A DNA stretch of 64,000 nt from Salvelinus alpinus (taxonomy: Eukaryota > Chordata > Actinopteri > Salmoniformes > Salmonidae): the NCBI RefSeq assembly GCF_045679555.1, contig NC_092091.1:68165241-68229240 (forward strand), written 5' to 3'. Below, in pieces: positions 1 through 12,500 of this stretch (positions are counted from its first letter, which is position 1; each line of letters starts with the position of its first letter). The position numbers and the translations under genes were made by a program. Under the pieces are notes generated by a model. The model did not search any database. It had not been told where the DNA came from and saw only the letters and a list, made by a program, of their open reading frames with translations.

Positions 1-12
1 TAAATTATGTAG

Positions 13-77
13 TGTGCCATTTTGCTTTTTGATTGAACCCTGACGATGTGCCATGTTGCTTTTTGATTGAACCCTGT
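13..77. repeat. 34-bp direct duplication
   Basis: Two adjacent copies of TGTGCCAT-TTGCTTTTTGATTGAACCCTG differ by one base. The second runs directly into the TG repeat. Confidence 0.75.
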
Positions 78-94
78 GTGTGTGTGTGTGTGTG
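75..94. repeat. (TG)10 microsatellite at a splice acceptor
   Basis: Ten TG units lie immediately before TACAG, the acceptor of the inpp4b exon at 100, in place of a pyrimidine tract. Confidence 0.95.
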
Positions 95-99
95 TACAG

Positions 100-223
100 C
101 TAGCTGCGTTGGCGTGTGGTTTCGTCATGAGGCTGTACGCAGGGATGGAGGATAAGGGCTTCCTCAGGCAGCTCCACCTAGTGGGCCTGGTGGCACAGTT
201 CGAAAGCCTGCTAAGCACCTACA
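100..223 (+). CDS. inpp4b: inpp4b internal coding exon
   Basis: This 124-nt exon reads [15 protein letters not shown] and continues to FESLLSTY, ending in phase 1 before GTGAGT. The acceptor TACAG is preceded by ten TG units instead of a normal pyrimidine tract. Because 124 is not divisible by three, skipping the exon would shift the frame. Earlier exons lie outside the window. Confidence 0.85.
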
Positions 224-3200
224 GTGAGTACTCTAGTAGGGTCAAAGGTCAACTGTCTTACACACTGATCTAAGGTCTGTTTTTGCATTTCCACCCCTAA
301 CAGTGGAGTTTAGGATTGAGGGAAGGTAAGCTCATCCGAGATCTGTGTCTAAGGGTAACTTTTACCTAAAGGATTACCCAATTTGAAAGGTCCTTCAAGA
401 CTAACAAAGAGTACAGGAAGTTGTATAACATGCTTTAATACAGTAACGCACAATTAATAAAAATGGTACCATTTGATAATTGTTTGTACCATTTGTCATA
501 ATTGTGCATTACCATGATAGAATGTGTAATGCAGTTTAAAACCATTATATTTACATGATCCACATCTATACCATTGTATAAATTAGGCAATACCATGGTG
601 TTTTTTAGGTGCATGGCAGTACCATCATACTTCAAAGCTAAAACCATGGTACATTTCCATGATTCAGATCTATACCATGGTATAAATTATGCAATACCAT
701 GGTCATATTTAGGTACAATGGTAATTTCATGGTAGTACCATCATACTTCAAGGCTAAAACCATGGTACATTTCCGAGATTAAGACTGTACCATGGTATTA
801 GTGAAAATACAATAGGATTACCATGGTTATGAATGAAAATACCGTAGTGGTAGCATGGTACATTTTTGTAAGGGATAGTTTGAAGGCATGTACTGCAGAA
901 AGATTATCTGGTTACCATGGAGACGGCCTGATTCATTGACTAAAAGTCTCATCAAAGAGATAGAACTTCTACGATCAAGACAAGATTTTTTTTAAATGCC
1001 TCAGAAGATAATAAACCACTTTTCACGTAGTTACTTTCTTCTGAACTTGTTTATATTACTTTCTAGTACTTCAAGCTAGTTTACAGAGTATCTAGCTAAC
1101 TAGCCAGCTAGGTTTGTAGCTATGAATTGTTAATCTTCCATTGTTTAGCTAAGTAGCTAGCTGGTTGATGTTTTCCTTTCGTAACCAGGGCAGATTTAAG
1201 CAACAATCACCTCCCTAACTGCTGTTTACATTGATATCCATACTGAATGAAGCAGTTATGGGACCTCATGGGCACCCTTAACTTTTCACTTAATTTAAGG
1301 GGGAACTCACCTTAAAATTATTTGTGCAACTGACTTAAAGTTAAGGAAACTTTTTAAGGGAAATGATAAGGGGAAAATTAACTTAAGGTGTTTTATGCAA
1401 CTGGGCCCTATTGCCCGTTTTGTTGCCCAGTGTATTTCTCCTAGTATGACCAGAACAGATTGTCTACTTCAAGTGAACAGGAAGTAACCTCTAATTTACT
1501 AATTGGTGTTGCTGTTACAGGTGAGGAGATTGGCATGCTGGAGGACATGGAGGTGGGCATCTCAGACCTGCACCGGGTGGCCTTCAAGATCACCCAGGCC
1601 AAGACAGACGACCCCTGTGACCTGCAACCTGTAGTCATCGGCAGGCGGTGAGACTCTATTACCCAACATCCTTTAACCAGTGATTTTGTCATTACATGGG
1701 AGATTACATAGTGTGAAATAGTTTTTTTTTTTAGAGATCAGCTTGGGGACTTCATACATCATATCATACTGTAATACAGAGTAATACATTATTATTGATC
1801 CAACTTGGCAAATTGTTTTATCAGGTGTATCAGGTGTATAGCTTTTCCTATTCTCTCTTGGACAGATCTCCGTAAACATAACTGGTACCGTATAATCTGT
1901 TGGGAAGAAATGGGATGGGTGGGATAATGAGTAGCAGTAGTTCCTGTGTTTGGGTTTTTCGTCACTGGTTATTTGGACAAATCACGATTTCGCAGGTGTT
2001 AGCATCTTTCAAATTTAGAAAGGGGAGTGCGCCTCCCGGGTGGCGCAGTAGTCTAAAGCACTGCATCGCAGTGCTAGCTGTGCCAACAGAGATCCTGGGT
2101 TCAAGCCCAGGCTCTGTCGCACCGGGAGGCCCATGGGGCGGCGCACAATTGGCCCAGCCTCATCCGGGTTGGGGAGGGTTTGGCCGGCAGGGATATCCTT
2201 GTCTCATTGCGCACTAGTGACTCCTGTGGCGGGCCGGGCGCAGTGCACGCTGACCAGGTCGCCAGGTGTACGGTGTTTCCTCCGACACATTGGTGCGACT
2301 GGCTTCCGGGTTGGATGTGCACTGTGTCAAGAAGCAGTGCGGCTTGGTTGGGTTGTGTTTCGGAGGACGCATGGCTCTCGACCTTCGCCTCTCCCGGGAG
2401 TTGCAGCGATGAGACAAGTCTGTAACTACTACCAATTGGATACCACGAAATTGGGGAGGAAAATGTAAAAAAATTAAATATGGCCTGTAACCTGCAAATA
2501 GAGAGGGTGGAGCTCCTCGTTCTGGTTCCGCTCCTCGTTCTAGCATCTCTTCTCTTAACACGTATGGACCCAGAACTTAATCGAGCAGCTGACCGATTAC
2601 ATGAGACTATAGTTCTGGGTTAACCGAGATTAAGCTTTTCCTATTTCACCAATTCTACCTACTGATTGAGGGGGTGTAGATTGTAGTCTACTTATTCCGA
2701 AAGCAGTAGACATACTGCAGCGAATTTGGGAGGTAACCAGGGTTGAAAAGTCCTTAAAAACATTTATTTTCCATCTGACAAAAATGAATAGGTTAGCTTC
2801 CACATGACTTACAGTGAGACATTTCCAGTTATCCAGGCTAATCTACTTCAAGTCGATTGTAATAATAAAACACATGTATTTGATTGGTCGTGACTTGTAT
2901 CATTATTTGAAAATATTCCACTTAAGCCTGACTGTGTTTGTTTAAACAACTGATCCTGTATCTCAGTAACGGGAGTTGCAACACATTTCTCTTAATGCTG
3001 ACGTGCTGTAAACCTGTCAGATGGGTGATACATAGTATTATATGACTATCAGACCAAGCTAATCAGTGCCATGTCAAGGCCCAGTGAAAGTTGTGTGGAC
3101 ATTGCGCCATCCTACTTACTGTAACTTGAGACTCCACCAAGCCTCTGTTCAGGCTTGTGCTCAGATTTGAAGCGTTAAAAGTGCTTCATAGTTGATATGT

Positions 3201-6200
3201 GATGCTTTGATGTCCACGCATATCAAATCTCTGTTTACACTTTCTCTTTCACGCTTCGCTCCTCCCTCCCTGCCTCTCTCCTTCCTTCCTTCGTTCCTTC
3301 CTAACTTCCTTCATACCTCCAACTCTCTCTCTCTTTCCCGTCCTCCCATTCTCCCTTCCTCTCCCTCTCTCCCTCCCGCCTAACTCCCTCCAGCGACCAT
3401 TATACTGTAGAAGTGCCATTACCGCGGCTGGTCTTCCAGACGTTACCCCATGAGATCAAAGAGGGCAAGGCGTTGCAGGTTTACCCGGTGCTCTTCAACG
3501 TGGGAATCAATGAACAGCAGACAATAGCAGACAGGTACCGGAACACTTTGCTCTTTTACGGGCGAATCATATCTTCCACTTTAGTTCCAAATGTTCACTT
3601 ATTCTCCCATTGACATCAGTTCATGATTAAGTGCCATTTTGACTGAAGTAGAAGTTCAGTCAACCAGCCTTTACTGATCCCTTAGTTTCTTCGGTTACAC
3701 GCTATGGGAGAAAAAACATTTGTTTTGGATGAGATGATGTTGTCTATAGAGTCATTTCCCATCATACTCCCAAGGTCATTGTCACCCAGTGTAATGTTAT
3801 CGCCTTTGGAGCATCGAATAGGATTGTTTCTATCCAGCCAGTAAGCCTGGTTTGAGACAGGATATCGTGGCCTAAGGCTCACATTCAGAAAGAACCAGTG
3901 TTAGTGGTCATTTATTGCAATCATTTCAAGACTGCCAGACCTACGTCACTTCTGGAATGCACACGATCAGTCTCACTGACCCGTAACTTGTACTTTCATT
4001 GTGGAGGGGTCTGTGGATCTGTCTCCATCCATTAGGACATTCCTCACACGTGATATCTCACACTTGGGTGATAGGCATTTACAAAGTCACACTGATTGCC
4101 GTAACGGGGGGTGCTATGGTAATCAACTGACATTCCAAACTGAACAAGCATGTCTCCTGTTCCGTCATAAAATGTGATTCATATATGCAGCCTCTCATCA
4201 AATCAAATCAAAGTTTATTTGTCACGTGCGCCGAATACAACAGGTGTAGACCTTTTGACCAACACGTTTCTCATAAGGACCTATAAGCTCCGCACATTGG
4301 TTTTTCTGCTAATTAGACTTTTTTCCCCCAACTTTGAACAAGCATATCTCCGATAACGACCTATATCACTACGGTACTTAAAATGAAATGATATAATAAT
4401 TGTCACTAACTGACATAAGAAGGAGCGCTCTGTCATTCGTGGGGGACAACATGTTTACTGTAGACTTGTTCTCTCTTTCTCCCTGTACAGATTAACTTGT
4501 CCTTTCAGGTTCTCTTTCTCCCTGTACAGATGAACTTGTCCTTTCATGTTCTCATTTTCCCTGTACAGATTAACTTGTCCTTTCAGGTTCTCTTTCTCCC
4601 TGTACAGATTAACTTGTCCTTTCAGGTTCTCTTTCTCCCTGTACAGATTAATTTGTCCTTTCAGGTTCTCTTTCTCCCTGTACAGATTAACTTGTCCTTT
4701 CAGGTTCTCTTTCTCCCTGTACAGATTAACTTGTCCTTTCAGGTTCTCTTTCTCCCTGTACAGATGAACTTGTCCTTTCAGGTTCTCTTTCTCCCTGTAC
4801 AGATGAACTTGTCCTTTCAGGTTCTCTTTCTCCCTGTACAGATTAACTTGTCCTTTCAGGTTCTCTTTCTCCCTGTACAGATTAACTTGTCCTTTCAGGT
4901 TCTCTTTCTCCCTGTACAGATTAACTTGTCCTTTCAGGTTCTCTTTCTCCCTGTACTGATTAACTTGTCCTTTCAGGTTCTCTTTCTCCCTGTACAGATT
5001 AACTTGTCCTTTCAGGTTCTCTTTCTCCCTGTACAGATTAATTTGTCCTTTCAGGTTCTCTTTCTCCCTGTACAGATTAACTTGTCCTTTCAGGTTCTCT
5101 TTCTCCCTGTACAGATTAATTTGTCCTTTCAGGTTCTCTTTCTCCCTGTACAGATTAACTTGTCCTTTCAGGTTCTCTTTCTCCCTGTACAGATTAACTT
5201 GTCCTTTCAGGTTCTCTTTCTCCCTGTACAGATTAACTTGTCCTTTCAGGTTCTCTTTCTCCCTGTACAGATGAACTTGTCCTTTCAGGTTCTCTTTCTC
5301 CCTGTACAGATTAACTTGTCCTTTCAGGTTCTCTTTCTCCCTGTACAGATTAACTTGTCCTTTCAGGTTCTCTTTCTCCCTGTACAGATTAACTTGTCCT
5401 TTCAGGTTCTCTTTCTCCCTGTACAGATTAACTTGTCCTTTCAGGTTCTCTTTCTCCCTGTACAGATTAACTTGTCCTTTCAGGTTCTCTTTCTCCCTGT
5501 ACAGATTAACTTGTCCTTTCAGGTTCTCTTTCTCCCTGTACAGATTAATTTGTCCTTTCATGTTCTCATTTTCCCTGTACAGATTAACTTGTCCTTTCAT
5601 GTTCTCATTCTCCCTGTACAGATTCGGAGACATCTCTTTGCAAGAGAGGATAAACCAGAGGAACTTTGAGATTTTAGACAGTTATTACAAATCACTAAGG
5701 GATAAGGTGCCATCAGAATGTAAGTGCATCAACTGCCACTTCAACATCAAAACATCAGAAGTATATAAATGTCATCTATCATCATGCAATAGTATCCATC
5801 TTGCTTTTTTATTGAACACATTTTGACTTCATCCCACAGAAGAAAATGAGTTCTGTATATTGTAACGACGATCCATGCCCATTTGTGAATAAGCAACATA
5901 CACTGAGTGTACAAAACATTAAGAACATCTTCCTAATATTGAATTGCACTTCCCGCCTTTTGCCCTCAGAACAGCTTCAATTGGTCGGGCATGGACTCAA
6001 CAAGGTGTCGAAAGCGTTCCTCAGGGATGCTGGCCAATGTTGACTCTAATGCTTCCCACAGGTGTTCAAGTTGGCTGGATGTCATTTGGGTGGTGGACCA
6101 TTCTTGATTTACACAGGAAACTGTTGAAACCTTCCTGTTCTTGACACAAACCGGTGTGCCTGGCACATAATTCCATGCCCCGTTCAAAGGCACTTTAATA

Positions 6201-6476
6201 TTTTGTCTTGCCCATTCACCCTCTGAATGGCACACATACACCATCCATGTCTCAATTGTCTCAAGGCTTAGAAATCCTTCTTTAACCTGTCTCCTCCCCT
6301 TCATCTACACTGGTTGAAGTGGATTTAACAAGTGACATCAATAAGGGATCATAGCTTTCACCTGGATTCACCTGGTCAGTCTATGTCATGGAAAGAGCAG
6401 GTGTTCATAATGTTTTGTACACTCAGTGTAGTTTTATTACAGACAGAAGATACAATGTGTCTTTATTTTACAGTCC

Positions 6477-6508
<32 letters not shown>

Positions 6509-9500
6509 GGTATTTCCATTTCCCGTCTACCATCGATTCAGGTCCTGTAAAATACAACCATGTGGGTCAGATTTGCAGACAGATACACGACCACAGAGAT
6601 CTACGTTTGTGATGATGTTATTGTTGTTGTTCCACACAACAGCTCCTTTCATCCATCTGTCAGTAGTTTCCACAGATGTCCTCATTCTCGTTGTCAGTGT
6701 ACCGTATCTTTATCTTATCAATACCTGCATCCTGCCTGTCGCATGAATACACACACACACACACACACAACTCCTTCCTGTTACAGCTCTGTCGAGCAGC
6801 CAAATGAACCAACCAAAGCCAACTCGCGTTTCGTTTCCTTTCACAGGTCTGCCATGTTTTCAGACCCAGACGGACTTGAAAGATTTACTTGGAACCCTGG
6901 GCCAGAATGTAGTGACGAAGAAGAGAAAGAATGTGGAGATACTGTGGCTCGCTGGAACGGTGAGGATAGCATAAGATGCATAAAAAGTGGATCCATTCTT
7001 ACACGTCTGGCTTGACGTCGTTCATGCAAACTTGTCAGCCTGCTAATGTCCCTACTTATGGAGGTTGATACATTGGTGCCCTGAGGAGAAGTTTTGAACT
7101 TGTGAATGCAATGCACCTGCTACAATGAAGACTTCATAAACATATTCGACATCTGGCAGAAGACCATGCAAGGCTCCAAATAACCCTGATCATTTAGGGG
7201 AAATCTCCCAGAGAATGGGCATCCGATTACCTAATCACATAGGTAGGCATAGAGCAGCAATGGAAGTTACACGTGACCGATTTATATCATAAACTGTATC
7301 CAGCCAAACCAATCTGGAACCCCACACACACATGACTAATAACACTATTGATAAAGGAGTAAAGGTTGAACACACACATTCCTTTCAAGCTAATTATTCC
7401 TCTGGTATTTGGCTAATGATTCCTCTGGTATATCCAGGGACTTCAGACAGTCTTTGGAAAATGAAAGCAGATCTGTTCTGGTTGTAACTATGAGCTTCCT
7501 TCTCTTTCCCTCCCTGGTCTCTGGAATTAGCTGCGCCTGAAAAGGAATGTAGTCTGGGAAACATCATATAAGCAGCTGCATAGAAAGTAGTGCACTTTCA
7601 CTTTTGAAGTGAAAATTATTTTTAGAAGAACAAAAACATGTTTTCATTGAATTCCCGATGGAGTTTCCAGGGTACTTTTCTTCCCAATTCTACCTCACAG
7701 TCAGAGTAGTTTTCAGTTATGCATTATGTTTAAAATAGTTTGTTTTTGTTTACGTTATTGAGGTGTTTTTCTCTGCTTGTCCCTCGGTCCAGATCTGCCG
7801 GCGGCTGAACGGGATCAGGTTCACCAGCTGTAAAAGTGCCAAAGACAGGACGTCGATGTCTGTAACCCTAGAGCAGTGTGCCCTGCTGAGAGACGAGCAC
7901 CAGCTCAACAAGGATTACTTCATACGAGCCCTGGACTGCATGCGGAGGTGAGAGAGAGAAACTCAACTTTGGGGGAGAGGTCTTAAAAGTTATTTCCTGA
8001 TTTTATAGTAGGGCTCCTCGCGTTCTATCTCCTCGCGTTTTCTCTCCTTGCCTCATTCTCAAAAGGAAGGAATGGGGTGGGAAGTGAACATTGAAGGGGG
8101 AAATCTGGGGACTGGAACCTCCAATCTGCTTCACCACTGCTTGCATCACTTCCCTCTAATGTTTTGAGGTGGTCGTGGTGGTGAGTGAATGGGAGGAGGT
8201 CTACCTAAGGAATGGACTTTTGAGATTTCCCTTTATGTCTCTGGGCCCTGAAGTTGATTGGGTAACCTGGTCAGGAAAACTCCTGGTCCTAATTATAATA
8301 AACTCCAGGAGTCTTTCCTGACTAAGTAACCGACCTCACTGGGGAAAAACTCCAGGCTCTATGTATGCCAATATTCCCTCATTGTGAAAAGTAACTAATG
8401 TCTGAAAGGACAGGGAAAGTGGCAAACATCCTGCTGATCGATCTGTGGATGCCAACTGGCTAATGGAGCTCAGTGGCATGCGCAAACACACAGCAGCACG
8501 TCTATCACACTGTTCACTGGCACCACCCATTTCACCACCCCTAGTTGGTGTCAGAAGCCCCGCCCTGATAGCCTGCCTCATCCCATCTGACTTGGTCAAA
8601 GTTCACATCAGAGCCACGTCGTAGCTTGGCATGGGCCCTGCTTGAATACTTTAGAAATGTGTCATTCCCTCCCTTCCTTCTCTCAAATATCACTGATCTG
8701 ATGTGACTGGGTGGGTGAAAGCTACAGTGCTGTATCTAAAGGAACCCATGTTGTCACCTATCCAATGTTGTGAGATCAGTGATAACCTAATATAGCATTT
8801 CTACAGCATTTGAACAGGGCCTATAGTGCATCATGATGGCACATTCCCATAATCACCCTCTCTACTGTCTGTCCTCATGATGTCAGAAGCCCTCAACCAT
8901 GTGACCTGAGGTTACCCAGAGATGAGAGCGTACAATTTTGTCAACAGAGAATTTGGCAGAAGAACACATGATCACCACAACTTCCTTTTTTACATTTATT
9001 TATTTAATTGTACCCCCTTTTCTCCCCAATTTTGTGGTATCCAATTGGTAGTTAGTCTTGTCCCATCGTTGCAACTCCCGTACGGACTCAGGAGAGGCGA
9101 AGGTCGAGAGCTGTGCGTCCTCCGAAACACAACCCAGCGAAGCTACACTGCTTCTTGACACAATGCCCGCTTAACCCGGAAGCCAGCCACACCAATGTGT
9201 TGGAGGAAACACCCTACACCTGGCGACTGTGTCGGCGTGCACTGCGCACGGCCCGCCACAGGAGTCGCTAGTGCGCAATGGGACAAAAACATCCCTGCCG
9301 GCCAAACCCTCCCCTCACCCGGACGACGCTGGGCCAATTGTGCGCCGCCCCATGGGTCTCCCGGTCGTGGCCGGCTGCGACAGAGCCTGGACTTGAACCA
9401 GGATCTCTAGTGGCACAGCCTTCGACCACTGCGCCACTGGGGAGGCCCACCACAACTATCTTAACAGTCAATTGTATTTGGCTCGTGAAGACATCAAAAC

Positions 9501-12500
9501 TATGAAATAACACATTTGGAATCATGTAGTAACCTTGATGATAGCTTTGCACACTCTTGGCATTCTCTCAACCAGCTTCACCTGGAATGTTTTTCCAACA
9601 GTCTTGAAGGAGAGGTGGACCGCAGAGTGAAGGAAAAGCAGCCAACAAATGCTCAGCAAAAGTGCGAACTCCTTCGACTGTTGGAAAAACATTCCAGGTG
9701 AAGCTGGTTGAGAGAATGCCAAGAGTGTGCGAAACTGTCATCAAGGCAAAGGTTGGCTACTTTGAAGAATCTCAAATATAAAATATATTTTGATTTGTTT
9801 AACACTTTTTTGGTTACTACATGATTCCATATGTGTTATTTCATAGTTTTGATGTCTTCACTAGCCAAATAGAATTGACTGTTAAGACAGTATACAATAG
9901 TAAAAATAAAGAAAAACCCTTGAATGAGCAGGTGTGTCCAAACTTTGACTGGTACTGTGTCTTAACAGTCAGTTGTATTTGACTAGTTAGCGGTTTTGTC
10001 ATAAATAATGAAAGTAAACATTCGGTATGTGGTAAAGACAAAATGGTTGCTTGTACTATACACAAAACACATCCCAAAAGAACTTGGAATAGACTTTATA
10101 GACATGTTTTATTCATACAAGCTATTCTTTCCCAGATTTGATGGGCAACATGACGAGAGTTTGTGGGTGCTTGAGTATCTAAGGAATCTTTGTTTAATCT
10201 GTGCACCAATTGTAACATTTCAGCACTTTGCCCACGAATGGATTGAATGAAATTCAACCTCAAACAAAGAGTGATTATCAGAGCTGGAGAATGGATCTGC
10301 TTTCCCATGTGTTCCAGTGTCAAGAGGGTTCAGACAGAGTGACACTGGAAGATAGCTGTAGGCTTGACCCGTCTATGCAAAGTTGAACCGGTAACTATCA
10401 ATCTTCAGTAAATACGTTTAAGTACTGAGCAGCTGTAAATATCAAATCAAATTTGATTTGTCACATGCACCGAATATAACGGGTGTAGACTTTACCGTGA
10501 AATGCTTACTTACAAGCCCTTAACCAACAGTGCAGTTCAAGAAATAGAGATAATTAAGTATGATGGATCTTTCTTTCGACATAGTTTTGTCAGAATAGCC
10601 TGTATACTGTGCACCACATAATGTAAACGGTCAGTTGAATGTGGCTAGTTAGTGATATTCCCATGAGTAAAAAAGTGTGGAGCAAATATCTGGGGAAGTC
10701 AAATGCCGGTCTTTTGCTTTAAGAAATGCTATCACACCCACTGTCTGCAACTGCATACACTGTGTGTTCACACGTCTAAGGGGGATACCTAGTCAGTTGT
10801 CCAACTGAATGTATTCAACTGAAATGTGTCTTTCACATTTAACCCAACCCCTCTGAATCAGAGAGGTGCGGGGGGCTGCCTTAATCGACATCCACGTCTT
10901 CGGCACCCGGGGAACAGTGGGTTAACTGCCTTGCTCAGGGGCAGAACGACAAAGGTAACAGGAGCAAGAAAGATACAGCTCAGATGATCACTTAAGCAGA
11001 GTCTGAGAGAACTAAGTCATTTCTAAAACACTGTTGGATAAAACTGGTTTATGTTTGGAGAAAAGGGAGTGCTTTGATAATATCGAGGGTCGTTATGAGG
11101 CTTGTAGAACCGGTTATGGTGAGACAGTGTTGTGGCTTTGGAGCTGTCCAAGAATAAACCGGCTCTACAACAAGCCTACGGCTATAAAATGTCATCATTA
11201 GAGACTGTGCCTACTAATAATCGAAAACTTCAGAGTTAATCCAAATAACTTCACAGATCTTCATTGTAAAGGGTTTAAACACTGTTTCCCATGCTTTTTC
11301 AATGACCCATAAACAATTAATGAACATGCACCTGTGGAACGGACGTTAAGACACTAACAGCTTATAGACGGTAGGCAATTAAGGTCACAGTTATGAAAAC
11401 TTAGGACACTAAAGAGGCCGTTCTACTGACTCTGAAAAACACCAAAAGAAAGATGCCCAGGGTCCCTGCTCATCTGCGTGAACGTGCCTTAGGCATGCTG
11501 CAAGGAGGCATGAGGACTGCAGATGTGGCCAGGGCAATACATTGCAATGTCTGTACAGTGAGACGCCTAAGACAGCGCTACAGGGAGACAGGACGGACAG
11601 CTGATCGTCCTCGCAGTGGCAGACCACATGTAACAACACCTGCACATGATCGGTACATCCGAACATCACACCTGCGGAACAGGTACACGATGGCAACAAC
11701 AACTGCCCGAGTTACACCAGGAACGTACAATCCCTCCATCAGTGCTCAGACTGTCCGCAATAGGCTGAGAGAGGCTGGACTGAGGGCTTGTAGGCCTGTT
11801 GTAAGGCAGGTCCTCACCAGACATCACCAGCATCAACATTGCCTACGGGCACAAACCCACTGTCGCTGGACCAGACAGGACTGGCAAAAAGTGCTCTTCA
11901 CTGACGAGTCACGGTTTTGTCTCACCAGGGGTGATGGTCAGATTCGCGTTTATCGTCGAAGGAATGAGCGTTACACCGAGGCCTGTACTCTGGAGCGGGG
12001 TCAATTTGGAGGTGGAGGGTCCGTCATGGTCTGGGGCCGTGTGTCACAGCATCATCGGACTGAGCTTGTTGTCATTGCAGGCGATCTCAACATCCTCCTC
12101 CCTCATGTGGTACTCTTCCTGCAGGCTCATCCTGACATGACCCTCCAGCATGACAATGCCACCAGCCATACCTCTCGTTCTGTGCGTGATTTCCTGCAAG
12201 ACAGGCCATGGACAGCGAAGAGCCCGGATCTCAATCCTATTGAGCATGTCTGGGACCTATTAGATCGGAGGGTGAGGGCTAGGGCCATTCCCCCCCAGAA
12301 ATGTCCGGGAACTTGCAGGTGCCTTGGTGGAAGTGGGGTAACATCTCACAGCAAGAACTGGCAAATCTGGTGTAGTCCATGAGGAGGAGATGCACTGCAG
12401 AATTTAATGCAGCTGGTGGCCACACCAGATACTGACTGTTACTTTTGATTTTGACCCCCCCCCCCCCCCTTTGTTCAGGGACACATTATTCATTTCTNNN

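Larger units (their letters stand above)
10182..10989. repeat. Duplicated intron block, copy 1 (carries two later insertions)
   Basis: From AAGGAATCTTTGTTTAATCTG to GATACAGCTCAGATGAT this matches 14064-14562 closely, with a LINE tail (10439-10562) and a SINE (10775-10956) added in this copy. Confidence 0.85.

Noticed and set aside
4455-5633. 392-codon open frame on the minus strand ([13 protein letters not shown] repeats), and a 390-codon frame on the plus strand
   Set aside because: Both arise because the 39-bp unit is 13 codons without stops in those frames. There is no start context, domain or non-repeat body.
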